A DNA stretch of 64,000 nt, from the NCBI RefSeq assembly GCF_019925205.1, contig NC_083560.1, forward strand, positions 50,948,270-51,012,269. The letters run 5' to 3'. The notes beneath the pieces are model-generated. The model was not told the DNA's origin and did no database searches. It worked only from the letters and a program-made list of their open reading frames with translations. Both the position numbers and the translations under genes were made by a program. Positions 11,601 to 22,128 of the stretch are shown one piece after another. Positions within the stretch are counted from its first letter, which is position 1. Every line of letters begins with the position of its first letter. This DNA comes from Metopolophium dirhodum (lineage: Eukaryota; Arthropoda; Insecta; Hemiptera; Aphididae).

Positions 11601-14600
11601 CCTACTGTACAGCAGAATGACACCCACTTACCCACCTATTTAGGGTTCCGTACGGTAAAACCTTGAAAGTTGACACTTGAAATTTTCATAGATGATGTAT
11701 TTCTGTTGTTGAATATATTATAGATAATGGTACGAAACCCTTCGTGCTTGTCCAGTTTTTTTATTTATATTTAACTATTCACCAACATATTGACAATAAT
11801 AATGATAATTTAGTAATAAATAAGATAAAATAGGTGACGATTTTTTATAACCATATCACTAGATTTGGTGCAGCGTTTCTTAAACTTTTTTATCCGTGGA
11901 ATCCTTTTTTATGTCCACTTTCAACCTGGAACCCCTAATTTTATTTTAACTTTTTAGTTTTTTCTTTTAAGCTTTTAACAATAAATTATTACAGCTCGAC
12001 AATTAGAGCTGACCCCTACTTTGTTTCATTAGTTTTAATGCATAAATTTATGTTAGGATTATTTGCATTAAAAAATATGTCTATACTGTATTTAGTTCAT
12101 AAAATATTTTAACTAACAGGACTTTACAAATATAAAGCATTAAAACCTTCATTGAAAAAAGCACTTAAGTTTCGCGGAACCCTGAAGTGACGTGACCTCT
12201 ACAGTTTAAGAAACGCTGATCTAGTTAGTGTACTCTAGTGAATAAAGTTGTTATTGTTGGTTCATTTGTTTTTTTTGTATGGTTAAACATTTAAAAATGA
12301 GTAGAATACAACAAGTTTTTTGTTTAGTATTTGATGATTTTTAACACATATTTTGTTAAAATTAACATAATTAATACTTACATATTTTGAATTTTTTATT
12401 GCATATAAATTCGTGCCCTAGTGATAAATCATAAGTGTTGCTCCCGATGGAAATCATCTCGTTTATTTAGTTAATATAAATTTTATCTTTAGTTATTTCA
12501 ACCAATTCGTGAATTCCTGAAATGTTCGTATACCTTATATGTACTAATTATTATGGTAGGCGTTAATTCGAGTTCACCGAAAAAAACCACGCAAAAAAAA
12601 TCAAAATGATAATATAATCAATATAATAGATTTATAATTAATATATAATATAAGTAATAAATAAATATAGTTTTAGTAGTAGTATAAATGTATAATTAAT
12701 GGTATAATCACAGAATATAATATAAATCCATTTATCTATTTGCTCTGTTATCAATATTATAATCTATGATGTTATGAAGTTTAAATGCTGGTAAAATTGT
12801 TAAAATGCTCCGGATATAAAATAAAAATTAATCTAAATTAATAAAAATATGAAATATGAATATAATAATAATTTTTATATCAGCTGTAGTATTATCAATA
12901 CTGTTCTATAATGTTAGCAGGTAGGTTAATAATTTTCATATTTTACAATATTATATTAAATTCAGAACTTTAAAAGAAAACTTTACAAGACGCGGGACAC
13001 AAGAATACAATTCAGTAAAGCATAGTCAGCATAATGATCAATAGTGTATTTAAGTATTTTTATATGATTTTCATATTCCCCCAATTTCTTGCCAAATTAA
13101 CTTGTCAAACTTATCAGATTAGTGTTGAGTTATTTTTAATTTTTGAAAGCAATATAGCATTTATCTTTTGCATTATGCCTATATAGTATATCTACAGGGA
13201 ATTTCTGAAACTATAGTTCATGTAATTACAAATTACACTAATTTTTATGTGCAGAGTAATCATGACTTAAATTATATCATACAATTTACTTATTACTTAT
13301 CGATAATAAACTAATCAATATAATATAAATATAATATATTTCCCAAGCGTGATATCGAAATTAGTCAAATAATAATTATTAATTTTTATCTTTTTCGTTT
13401 ATCATTAAAATGCATTTTTAATCTACTTTTTATAATACATTACAATTGTAAAAATAATGTCACATTGAACTTTATAACATTATCAAAGATATGAATTGAG
13501 GAATTATCAATTAACGTTAATTACTAGTCAATAACGATATTTCCGATTAAATTAGTATAATAACCCAATTGAAATATTATGTTAAACAAAATTATCAACA
13601 TTTTCTACCAGTTGTAGACATTAAAGTAATCAAATAATTTCTTAGTCGGCTAATCATAGTTGTAAATGTATTAACAAAATATTTGATTTTTACAACATTG
13701 CTAATAATGTCTGTTAATGCTTAAGTACTACCTGTGCATTGGGACTGACAGTGGCTCCGCAAGGGCTATGCATAGTGAGAAGGCCCTACATTTAAAGTTA
13801 AAGGCCTTAAGTTAGGACTCAGAAAATTTAATTTGCCCAGGAGGCCCAGAAAACCTTCCGTCATCACTGGAGTTTGACGATATCGTCTACGCACCTAATG
13901 TTAGATATTATTGTAATAATGATATTGGCTAGCCATTTGCGTTATTACCTAAATTAAATCATTGACGGTAACATATTATATACTTTAATACTTATATTTA
14001 TATATATATATAATGGTACAAAGGCATAGGCGCAAATTGACTAAATTTTTTGGGGGGACTCAAGCCCCCCTCCCCATAGGCCATATTGCTTAGTACCACA
14101 GAATATAAAAATTAGTACTAATTACTAGATTTTTAACTGGGGGGACTAAGTCCCCCAAGCCCTTCCCTATTTGCACCAATGTACAAAGGGTCCGCGTTCT
14201 GAAATTAACATTTTTACCGACCGTACAAAGTGACAGCTTACCGAAAAATACACCTATACGCGTTTTAAGTTTTAACGTACGGACTTGAGTTTTACTCCGA
14301 TAATAATTTTGAAAATCCATTTGAATTTATTATGAAGTCTATTTTAAATCTTTCAACAGCGAGCGTAGTATGCGTTACGCACCAGCATGCACGTGCCATA
14401 AAACGCCCCCAAAAAATACAGTTTTAAAATCTCACTTTATCAGTTTTAAATAATCCACTTAAATAATTTAAATATATATATATATATTGGTGAAAATGTA
14501 ATAAATATAGATTTGAAAATATAATTACAAGGTAAAAATGTATTATGAAAACTAAACTGTTCATCTTTCTAGTCAAACCAAGTAGAACATAATATCATAA

Positions 14601-17600
14601 ATATAATTCTCTATTTAATTGATTACATAGTACAATAATTGTATGGCACTTGCGTGGGCTTTTTTTCGGCCTACCCGATAGCCAAGTAGGCATATTATGT
14701 CGGATCATACAGATCTATAAATGTTTGTCGATTTTCGACCCTCATATTTGTGTTTGAACAAATTTCCTACAAATTTTACTAATTTGTAATCAGTTACCAG
14801 TAATATCTACAAAAAAAAATGTGTTGTTTATATAATGGAATATAATTTCAAATATTCTAAATCTAATAATAACTTCGGTGGCAACGGTCTTCTCACCGTA
14901 AGTTTTTTATCGAAACTCGACGATGACAGTAAAACACTGCGCAATCGTTCACCGTATGCACATGCGTAAATCAGGGCCTGTTGAGTTCTCTTAAAATATT
15001 TTTACAACCTACCTATTAGTTGAGCCCGAGAAGACTAAAATAATTATATTAATTATTATATGTTTATAACTATTTTCGTACCTATTATATATTTCTTCGC
15101 ATGTATTAAAAAAAAATATTTGAATATTTCTTTTACAAGTTAATGTAGGTATTGTGTTTATGTATATTACTTTTAATAGGTATATCTTTTTTTTTAACTA
15201 TGAAGTCACGAGTTCATGACATTGTTTTAATATAAACGTATATGTATTCAGTAAATTAGTATTTGCACCGATGAAATAACTTTATCATTGGTTATAAATT
15301 ATGATAAACTGTCGATAATGTTTTACAGTAAATAATAATCAACCAGTATAAAATTGTTATATATAAGTACATAGGTAGTATAGCTAGGTACCTCTAATTA
15401 ATAACATTTTAATATATTATAATATATTATACATTAAATATATTTTTAAACCATTTTGAGCTGATAACAGACGACACTGTACATGGGTATAACAAATAGA
15501 TACCTATCATTTATATTATATTTGCATTAGAAATGTGTATCAAAAATATCGGGAACAACTCTACTCACGAAACAATTGGTGCATTTAAGTATTAAAACTA
15601 GTAGTTTTTACTTAAATTTTATAAAGATGAAACTGGGAATAGATATTTCTATAATTGAATTATATATTTAAATTTTAATTGTTATTTTAACTTCGTACCT
15701 ACACATTTTATTTTTAAATTAAAAAAAATAATTAATTAGGTACTTATTTCATCTGGGGGAGGGGTAGGGGGTAGAAAATAAAAGTATCTAGTGCTTTTAA
15801 AGATAAAATAACAAACAATTAAGCTATTAAGGATCAACGAGATTTTTTACGAAATACCAGTTTTTGACGATTTTGTTATTTTTGTTGTAACTCAGATTTT
15901 CTAAACATGATGAATTAATTATAAATATATCTCTATTTTTTTGAGCTACTTGAAGATTTTTGACATTTTCGATTTTTTTTTTCATGAATGTCGATAAAAA
16001 GCTTTTTTGGTCAAATATGTTGGAAATTAAATTTAATACAAGGTTCTTCATTAGTTAATCAATTACCAATTAAAAGATATCAAAAATACAATATTTTTTT
16101 AGAAGCGTTTAGGAACAGTAAAATTTCTTCAAACTTTAACTTCGAGAGTGATATCAAGTTTAAGATTGGATCTAGTTGGTTTATTTTGAGATTAAAAGTA
16201 AATAATTCTCAGCACCTACTTTCGAAACTAACGAAAAAAAAAACCGGGGAAGTTGCTAAGAATTAACTATTAAGTATTGCCGAAAATATTGTATTTATTA
16301 TAATATTATTGATTATTAAAATAGTATAATTAATTTATATATAGGTATTATTGTTATAAACTTTTTATTTAATACCGGCTTAATACGGAATGGTGTGAAT
16401 ATAGTCTGTGGTATAAATAGGCAATAACTTATAATTAATCTAAATATTTTGAAAATATCACTGTGTATAGAAAAATATAATAATGTACGAAAAAGTACCA
16501 AGTTTCCATTAATAATATTTTTAAATTGCAACAATTATATTCTGGATATTTTTAACAATTGTCTTAAAAAACTAAATTTCAAATAGGTATTTATAAAAAA
16601 AATAGTAAATTTATAGTTTTTTTGATATTTAGGTTTCACTAAAAATTACTTGCGATGAACATTGTATTAAATATCAAAACAAATGTAGGTATTATATTTA
16701 CACGAATTTACAAAAAAAACTAAAAAAATTAATTTTGGTTTATTGTTGTATTTAAAAAATGATTAAAATTTAACTGTATAATATAGACTTGAAATATTTA
16801 CTAAATATTTATAGCATTTATTAGACATACCGAACACATGGTTTTAGTTACTAACATTTTAGTTATTTTTGTTGTATACAATTTATAGATATTTGAAGTT
16901 ATTTCACGTTTTTTTCCACCATACTCATACTGATATTGGAAACCTCATAGAGAAGCTCTATAACTAAACGTATATATTGTGAAATGAGGCTAAATATTGA
17001 AAATGCTAGCAAAAATTTTGGGATAGTATTTAAAAGACTTCAAAAGTTAAACAATAATTTAATACTTCAGAAGTGGTGGAGCTACGGGAGGGCTTATGAG
17101 ACTAAGCCCTCTTAAATATACAGTTAGCCCCATATATTTATGATAGGTACCTAATAATATTTCATTAATTAATTTACATATATAAATAATAAAGCTTATG
17201 AAAATAACAGTTCCGGTGCTTCGGCCCCTTCAATTAAGCTTATTAATCTGCGCTAATGATTTACTTACAATATTCATTATAGATAATGAACTAATGACTA
17301 GTAATCAGTTAACACATTATGCTTCCTCGAGTATTTTTTCGTTCGTTATAATATTTTACATAAAATACAGACAAGTACTTAGGCAATATTAAAATATTTT
17401 TATAATAACTAACTATAGTGACTATTGTACTTGTAATTATAATATTATGATTCTTATACTTAAGCCTAAATTAAAGGTTCAACATTTTAAGTATAATTAT
17501 TGAAATGTACGTTATATTTAAGTTATATTTATGTTTAACTTAGTTTATATGGATCGAAAGTCTACAGATGTACACAGATTGAAAAAAAAAACTCTTAAAA

Positions 17601-20600
17601 TAGCAGCAACTGCTGCAATCATGTTAAAACTTGATATATATTATTATAAGACATTAAGACTTGTCAATATAATGTATCCGTCAGCATATTCAATCAAGCC
17701 TAACGATATTATAATATAGCTCACATAATTAATTCAATACGTACGTATTCCGCATACGTATAATTTAAAAAAAAAATTGATCAAAAATAAAGTTACGTAG
17801 TAATATTAAGTAAGTAAAATGAAGAGTTGTGTAATAATTTAAAATATATATATATATATATTATAATATAATATTATATACATATTTTAAAATAATATAC
17901 AATTGTTGATCACGTTATTACTATTATTATTAGTACCGGTTTGTCGTGCGCTTATGTGTACGCAACTCGCGATGGTAATAATAATCATATTATAATACTA
18001 ATCATTATCTACCATTGACTCATACACGATTCCGAGGATACTAGGAAAAAAAAATATATTATCGCTGACTATGCTTGCGTGGTTAGCGGCGGCGGCGGTC
18101 ACCCGTATTTTAAAATAATAATATATATAATACGCGTATCTGCGGCACAAGACGACAAACGATCGCGAATCGTGTCGTCGTGACGTAAATCCGTTTGCCG
18201 GTGAGTCACGCGGCGGCGGCTGTCCGGATTTACTGGGCGCGTCATCGGCGGCGGACCAAGTGGTTTTGCGGGTACCGTTGAAACAGTGGGTAGTGGTGGT
18301 AGCGGATAGTGGCCGTCGAGCGTACGCAAAGTTCCATTCACCATTACCACTACCACTATGCCCTCCACACCCGCCCATGGAACGCCGCCGTCGCGCAAGC
18401 CCGCTTTACGGTTTTCCCACTCCGTCCTAAGTATCTCGTATTGTTTGCACCCGTCGCCCACTGCGCCACAACAATATACTACGCGAGACATTTTTTAGTC
18501 ATTCAGTGTACTCTTGAAGTCTCGACTCGACAGTCGATTGCCGTAGCATCATCCGCCTTCCGCGTCGACACTACACCGGTGTGCTATCGTATCGCGGTCT
18601 CCGTCCGTTCGATTTCGCGCAGTTTTTCGATTTTCCCGCCTAATACGACGGCGTGCATTCCTATTAACCGTACCGTATACAAAATCAATCGATAAAACCG
18701 AACACGAATTTTTCCGATCCCTTTTTAAAATATTATGCTTCAACCCGCACAAATGGTACCTTCGTCCGATATCTACAACGATTTGAGCGAGTCCGTTTGC
18801 CGCGATTGTCTGGACCCTGTTGGCGCGTGTACTTGTAGCTGGCAAATCATGCAGTTGGACGCCAGCTACAGCATTTACACCACGTTAAACGATGATATGA
18901 CCAAACGACCGTCCTCCACAACGTCTTCGTTCCTTAGTGACATGCATAAGGTTGATATTATTATATAATATTATAATATATGTGTTTTAAATATTTTAAT
19001 CAGTTAGGTACCTATTATATTACTGTAAAAGCGGTTCACGCGTACGTTAGCGAGGCCGGATTCGGGAGTAGTGGGCTACGGTAGTCCCGCGGGTGAGCCC
19101 ATAAAGCTTAATAGAGTTTAATTTATTCGAGGGCACAGTGATATAGTATATATGTATATTTTTTTTTTAAAGTAAAACATATAAGTATAATTATTTAACA
19201 ATGACATTTTCCATCCCACTCTCCCTAGGATTTGTTAATTTATAGTAAACATAAAATATATTAATAGGTATAAATAAATAATAATAATAATAGGTACCTA
19301 TATTGGCTATATTAATTAATACCTTTTGTAAATTTGTTTATTGTGATTCGTGACTAATACCTTGTAAATAGGCAATACATTTTTCTCGGAAATTATAAAC
19401 GATTTTGATAAGTATATATTTTACTATTAATTAGAGGATATAGATACTAAACTTTTAGGAATTAAAAAAAAAAAATTTGAAATTTGTCTTTATCAAAATA
19501 CCACGCAGTTAAAAAAACTAATCTATACATTTTATTAATATATTATGTTAATTATATTATATTATAAAATATAATAGTTGTAAAAGCAAAAGATAACTGG
19601 AAACTCTATAGGTATCATCAACTTTTCAGCCTATCTGAATTATTTATTCTGGTTGATTGGCTGATGTGTATAATAGGGGAAAATACACATTATCAAGTAT
19701 ATCGTTTTAATTGCAGTACGATATAAATGCGCAATTTTAATCTTATCAGAACCGGTGACCGGTGGGTACTCCACGATAACTTTTTATCATGGAAATAATC
19801 AATATTTTAATTTTTTAACAAAATTTAAGTATTGATACTCTAAATTAATCTTCAAATTTCACAGTTTATAAATAAAAATATATTTTATTTTTGTCTCTAG
19901 TTAGATGGTCTCAATTGTGGTGGTATACCTACACGTACAACACCAACTTTAACACCAACTACACTTCGTACCATAGCTGCTGACATAGCTAATTTGTCAC
20001 CTGGTTCATCTGAAAATTTTGCAGCTGCAGCTTCCGACCTGCATCACCTTGTGTCGTCTTCGTGTTCTACCATGAGCACATCAACTTCAGGGGCTTCTGA
20101 TCGTACCGATTTACAAGAACGTGTTAATATACACAATCTAAGCAATCAAACAATAAGTCTTCAAAGCATAAATAATCAACAAATTAGTCTCAATAATTTA
20201 CAAAACCACCAAAATGTAAATCAAAACACTTTAAACCAACAGCAGCGTAATGATTATAATAATTCTTTTTCAACGGCTGCATCAAGGCAGGCTGGTTTTG
20301 TACCACCACTAGTATTGCAAATCAATTCCAGTAACCCTATTGCTCAACAATCGTCAGGTATATGATCCTACAAAAATATTATATTTATACTTTTAAATAT
20401 TACTTTTATTAGTTAACTAATACATTTTTCTTTACATAGGTACAACAATCTTATTAAACAACAACACCAGTTCTGGTTCAAGCTCTATATTTAGTGCAAA
20501 AGGTTCATCTACTTCAGCATCATCTTCACACTGGCAAGGAGTAGTAGTTACCCAAAGACCTCAAAATAGAGCACGAAGTATAACGAGACGACAGTTCACT

Positions 20601-22128
20601 GATGATGAAGATGGTGATGATGATTATGATTCTGCAGCTGATGATGGAACAGACAGTAGCGATACAACTTCTAGTAAAATAACACGCAAATCAAATACTA
20701 AAAATAACAAATCAAGTTCAAAAAATGGAAATAAAAATGAATTCAAGAATAGTTCAGGTGGTGGTCGTCGAACTAATAATAAAGACAACAAAATGGTGAG
20801 TTAAAATCTCCTTTATATAATTTTTAAAATTATGTAGCTTATATTATTTGGTTATTTATAATACCAGGTATTTTTTAAACTAATATTTAAATAAATATTC
20901 CATACCTTCATTTACATTTAGTGTACATAGGTTTATTTATTTATTTTCAATATTTTTAGATGTCAGCTGAAGAAGAACAACGTAGACAAGTCCGAAGAGA
21001 ACGTAATAAGCTGGCGGCAGCTCGTTGTCGTAAACGCAGGATGGACCATACAAATGAACTTTTAGAGGTATACTGCAAAATATTATGTTTTTAATAGGAC
21101 ATCACTTGTTTATTTTTATCTTAAATAAATATAACAGCAGTATTGGTTCTAGGTTTATGTTAAAACTTTTAATTATGATTTGGTTTAGATAATTTTCAAT
21201 TTCCATTTTTTTTTTTTTTTTGAAATTGATTTGTTGGAAATATAATCATAATTCCTTCTAAATTTGAAATTGTTTAAATATATTAATTTCTATATTTACA
21301 AACAAGAAAAATATATAGGTATGTGATGTGTTATAGCTATTTTGGTACAAGAATACATTTTAATAGTAATTATTCTGTAAATGTTCACATTCTTAGAATA
21401 TTTCTATTTGTATAAAATTGTCGTAATATTGTATTATATACCCTTTATTAACTTTGTCATATTATATATTTGCTTAGGAAACTGGGCAGTTAGAAGATAA
21501 GAGGTTGAGGTTACAAGTGGAAATCCAAGGCCTTCGTCAACAAAAAACTGACCTACAACAGATGTTAGCTCAACATAAATGTGCTGTAAATATGAACAAT
21601 GTGCAGTTATCAAATTCCGTTGCTACTGTAAATCATGCCACTACAATATTAGATTCAAATGAAATTTCTGAAACAAAACCTATTGTATTAAGTAATCATT
21701 TATCATCAATTAAGGGAAATCCTTTACAACAAAACATTAGTACAAACATAGTGATCAATGATAATGATAGTAATAATGTTGATGATATTATAATAAAACA
21801 TGAAGATAATTCTATAATACAAACCGATATTGATAACAAGGATTCCATAAATATTATTCCTACTTCTGTTATGCAACAGCCTCATAGAAGACGGCCCACT
21901 ACACTATTGCAACTTAATAATGGTAATTTTGGTAATAATAAAAAAATATCTGGAAATGGCTCTACGGGTGTAGTAGTTTTGAATTTTGATTCGCTCATGG
22001 ACGGTGGAACAGGATTAACACCTGTATCATCTAGTGGTGGAAGTGTACAAAATCATCATCAACAAGTTCAACATAGTAGCACAGGAAATGGTGGTGTAAA
22101 TACTGAAAATAACAGTGTTTTATCATAA
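5474..22128 (+). CDS. kay: Kayak (Fos-family bZIP), distal-promoter isoform
   Basis: Join 5474-5638, 19901-20357, 20440-20795, 20960-21067, 21478-22128, giving 578 residues. This isoform differs from the proximal one only in its first 55 residues, which are Gln/Ser/Asn-rich with a VLPPPPP stretch. The distal exon ends in GCC before a GTGAGT donor, in phase 0, so it joins cleanly to LDGLNCGG in exon 2. The remaining domains are described under the proximal isoform. Kay heterodimerises with Jun to form AP-1, a nuclear activator in stress, dorsal closure and wound responses. Alternative first exons are a known property of kay in flies. Use of this exon in the aphid is inferred from splice sites and phase only. 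Intron 1 would be 14.3 kb. Confidence 0.75.
6052..6513. mobile_element. hAT-like non-autonomous element
   Basis: The left end is CAGTGGC and the right end reads GCCCCTG, which is CAGGGGC on the other strand (6 of 7 bases match). The flanking octamers are AATATTAT (6044-6051) and AATATAAT (6514-6521), 7 of 8 identical, as expected for an hAT target duplication. It is 462 bp with no coding capacity. Confidence 0.55.
7208..7583. mobile_element. hAT-like MITE with perfect 8-bp target duplication
   Basis: It is 376 bp, flanked on both sides by AATTAAAT (7200-7207 and 7584-7591). Terminal repeats are CAGTAGCATAGCGT and CAGTAGTGTTGCGT, 11 of 14 identical. The interior is relatively GC-rich at its left end and noncoding. 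Confidence 0.7.
7870..8190 (+). mobile_element. Jockey-like non-LTR retrotransposon 3' end
   Basis: One frame reads KEAKYFYKHFHDRLITHINP and then IPGNPHQRLKENGAEIS before a stop near 8075. This is a decayed version of the C-terminal tail of jockey-type reverse transcriptases. The 3' tail includes GTGTCACTACTGGGTGGCTTC, related to the 2.7 kb copy. Only the last ~60 codons and the 3' UTR survive. Confidence 0.6.
8315..8333. repeat. Poly-C tract
   Basis: An uninterrupted run of about 14 C, unusual in this AT-rich setting. It creates a meaningless glycine run in a minus-strand open frame (8210-8404). Confidence 0.8.
10920..11200 (+). repeat. Repeat B, copy 1
   Basis: Shares TTATAAACTTTTTATT, GGAATGGTGTGAATA, GTGGTATA and AGGCAATA in the same order with 16270-16540. 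The spurious minus-strand peptides from the two places are also alignable (IFTPF and NKKFITII). It contains a (TA)n tract near 10985. Confidence 0.6.
11210..11640 (+). repeat. Family A repeat, 3' portion and terminal segment
   Basis: Ends with CTCCGCTCAGAATCGTTTTG, ACAATGATATTATATCATTG, GTGATCCACTTGTAACCTAC and CAGCAGAATGACACCCACTT. These are the same terminal phrases as the copies ending at 26.24 and 60.85 kb. Confidence 0.7.
11871..12218. mobile_element. hAT-like MITE with 16-bp terminal inverted repeats
   Basis: The left end CAGCGTTTCTTAAACT is repeated perfectly and inverted at the right end, so the element is 348 bp. Flanking octamers ATTTGGTG and ATCTAGTT match at only 5 of 8, suggesting an old insertion. 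No coding capacity. Confidence 0.6.
13749..13869. mobile_element. Short hAT-like MITE
   Basis: The left end is CAGTGGCTCCGCAAGG. The right end, inverted, is CAGTGATGACGGAAGG. Flanking octamers are GGGACTGA and GAGTTTGA (5 of 8). It is 121 bp with internal GGCC-containing inverted segments. Confidence 0.4.
14025..14181. mobile_element. hAT-like MITE, perfect 8-bp target duplication
   Basis: It is 157 bp flanked by TACAAAGG on both sides (14017-14024 and 14182-14189). Ends are CATAGGCGCAAAT and, inverted, CATTGGTGCAAAT. The interior has inverted GGGGGGACT/AGTCCCCC tracts. The end sequence is shared with the element at 33938. Confidence 0.75.
15780..16265 (+). repeat. Diverged family A repeat fragment
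   Basis: Contains a GAAATTAAATTTAATACAAGG module and GGATCTAGTTGG, matching family A phrases elsewhere. Two overlapping open frames (15827-16051 minus, 15988-16266 plus) have no protein resemblance and are not taken as genes. Confidence 0.5.
16270..16545 (+). repeat. Repeat B, copy 2
   Basis: Diverged direct copy of 10920-11200: GCCGAAAATATTG, TTATAAACTTTTTATT, GGAATGGTGTGAATATAG and GGCAATAAC occur in matching order. Confidence 0.6.
17840..17885. repeat. (TA)n / (ATATT)n low-complexity tract
   Basis: A TA dinucleotide run followed by TATAATATAATATTATA. Similar TA runs occur near 14474 and 40154. Confidence 0.8.
18200..18734 (+). promoter_or_regulatory. kay: Proximal kay promoter and 5' UTR, CpG-rich
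   Basis: About 500 bp with many CG dinucleotides and CGCCG/CGGCGG runs, immediately upstream of the proximal start at 18735 and in strong contrast to the AT-rich flanks. Long open frames on both strands (for example 18309-18695 plus and 18099-18491 minus) reflect GC content rather than protein and resemble nothing known. The exact transcription start is not determinable. Confidence 0.5.
18735..18950 (+). CDS. kay: kay proximal alternative first coding exon
   Basis: Encodes 72 residues including the Cys-rich phrase CRDCLDPVGACTC and then SWQIMQLDASYSIYTT. The exon ends CATAAG before GTTGAT, a weak but GT-type donor. It is the only donor that keeps phase 0 before the in-frame stop at 18966. 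Confidence 0.7.
18735..22128 (+). CDS. kay: Kayak (Fos-family bZIP), proximal-promoter isoform
   Basis: Join 18735-18950, 19901-20357, 20440-20795, 20960-21067, 21478-22128, giving 595 residues. Kay is the insect Fos, the nuclear bZIP partner of Jun in AP-1. Exon 2 carries PTRTTPTLTPTTLR, a conserved Fos-family phosphosite-rich motif (about residues 82-95). Exon 3 is Ser-rich with an acidic patch (DDEDGDDDYD). Exon 4 encodes the basic region with the N359-xx-AA-xx-CR367 DNA-contact signature. The zipper spans the exon 4/5 junction with leucines at 377, 384, 391, 398 and 405 and His at 412, the typical Fos pattern. The C-terminal 180 residues are Asn/Ser/Gln-rich and disordered in appearance. 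All junctions keep frame (phases 0, 1, 0, 0). The start is the first Met of the exon, which lies downstream of a GC-rich promoter-like stretch. Confidence 0.9.
18960..19900. other. kay intron between proximal first exon and exon 2
   Basis: Starts with a short GC-rich patch (about 19028-19110) that may still be regulatory. The rest is AT-rich with AGGTACCT motifs. No gene was seen. Confidence 0.5.
19901..20357 (+). CDS. kay: kay common exon 2
   Basis: The acceptor is TTGTCTCTAG and the donor TCAG followed by GTATAT. It begins LDGLNCGGIPTRTTPTLTPT and continues into Ser/Asn/Gln-rich sequence. It ends in phase 1. Confidence 0.9.
20440..20795 (+). CDS. kay: kay common exon 3
   Basis: The acceptor is TTTACATAG and the donor ATG followed by GTGAGT. 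It encodes a Ser/Thr-rich segment, SITRRQFTDDEDGDDDYD, and a Lys/Asn-rich linker just before the basic region. Confidence 0.9.
20960..21067 (+). CDS. kay: kay common exon 4 (bZIP basic region)
   Basis: Encodes RRERNKLAAARCRKRRMD and the first zipper leucine. The acceptor is TATTTTTAG and the donor GAG followed by GTATAC. Both ends are phase 0. Confidence 0.95.
21478..22128 (+). CDS. kay: kay common exon 5 (zipper and C-terminus)
   Basis: The acceptor is TTTGCTTAG. Encodes ETGQLEDKRLRLQVEIQGL and the rest of the zipper, then a long Asn/Ser-rich tail ending NNSVLS before TAA. Confidence 0.95.
   Translation, partial: ETGQLEDKRLRLQVEIQGLRQQKTDLQQMLAQHKCAVNMNNVQLSNSVATVNHATTILDSNEISETKPIVLSNHLSSIKGNPLQQNISTNIVINDNDSNNVDDIIIKHEDNSIIQTDIDNKDSINIIPTSVMQQPHRRRPTTLLQLNNGNFGNNKKISGNGSTGVVVLNFDSLMDGGTGLTPVSSSGGSVQNHHQQVQHSSTGNGGVNTENNSVLS

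Larger units (their letters stand above)
5639..18200. other. kay intron 1 (distal isoform), repeat-rich
   Basis: The 12.6 kb between the distal exon and the proximal promoter holds no convincing nested gene. It contains the hAT-like elements at 6.05, 7.21, 11.87, 13.75 and 14.03 kb, a jockey-like tail at 7.87 kb, repeat copies near 10.9-11.6 and 15.8-16.5 kb, and (TA)n tracts. Small open frames such as 6763-6954 and 17531-17719 have no recognisable content. Confidence 0.6.

Noticed and set aside
15827..16266. Overlapping 74- and 92-codon frames
   Set aside because: They are shadows of a diverged family A repeat. No domain and no upstream signal.
17998..18845. Five long open frames on both strands
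   Set aside because: All fall in the CpG-rich proximal kay promoter, where stops are rare by composition. None resembles a protein or has splice support.
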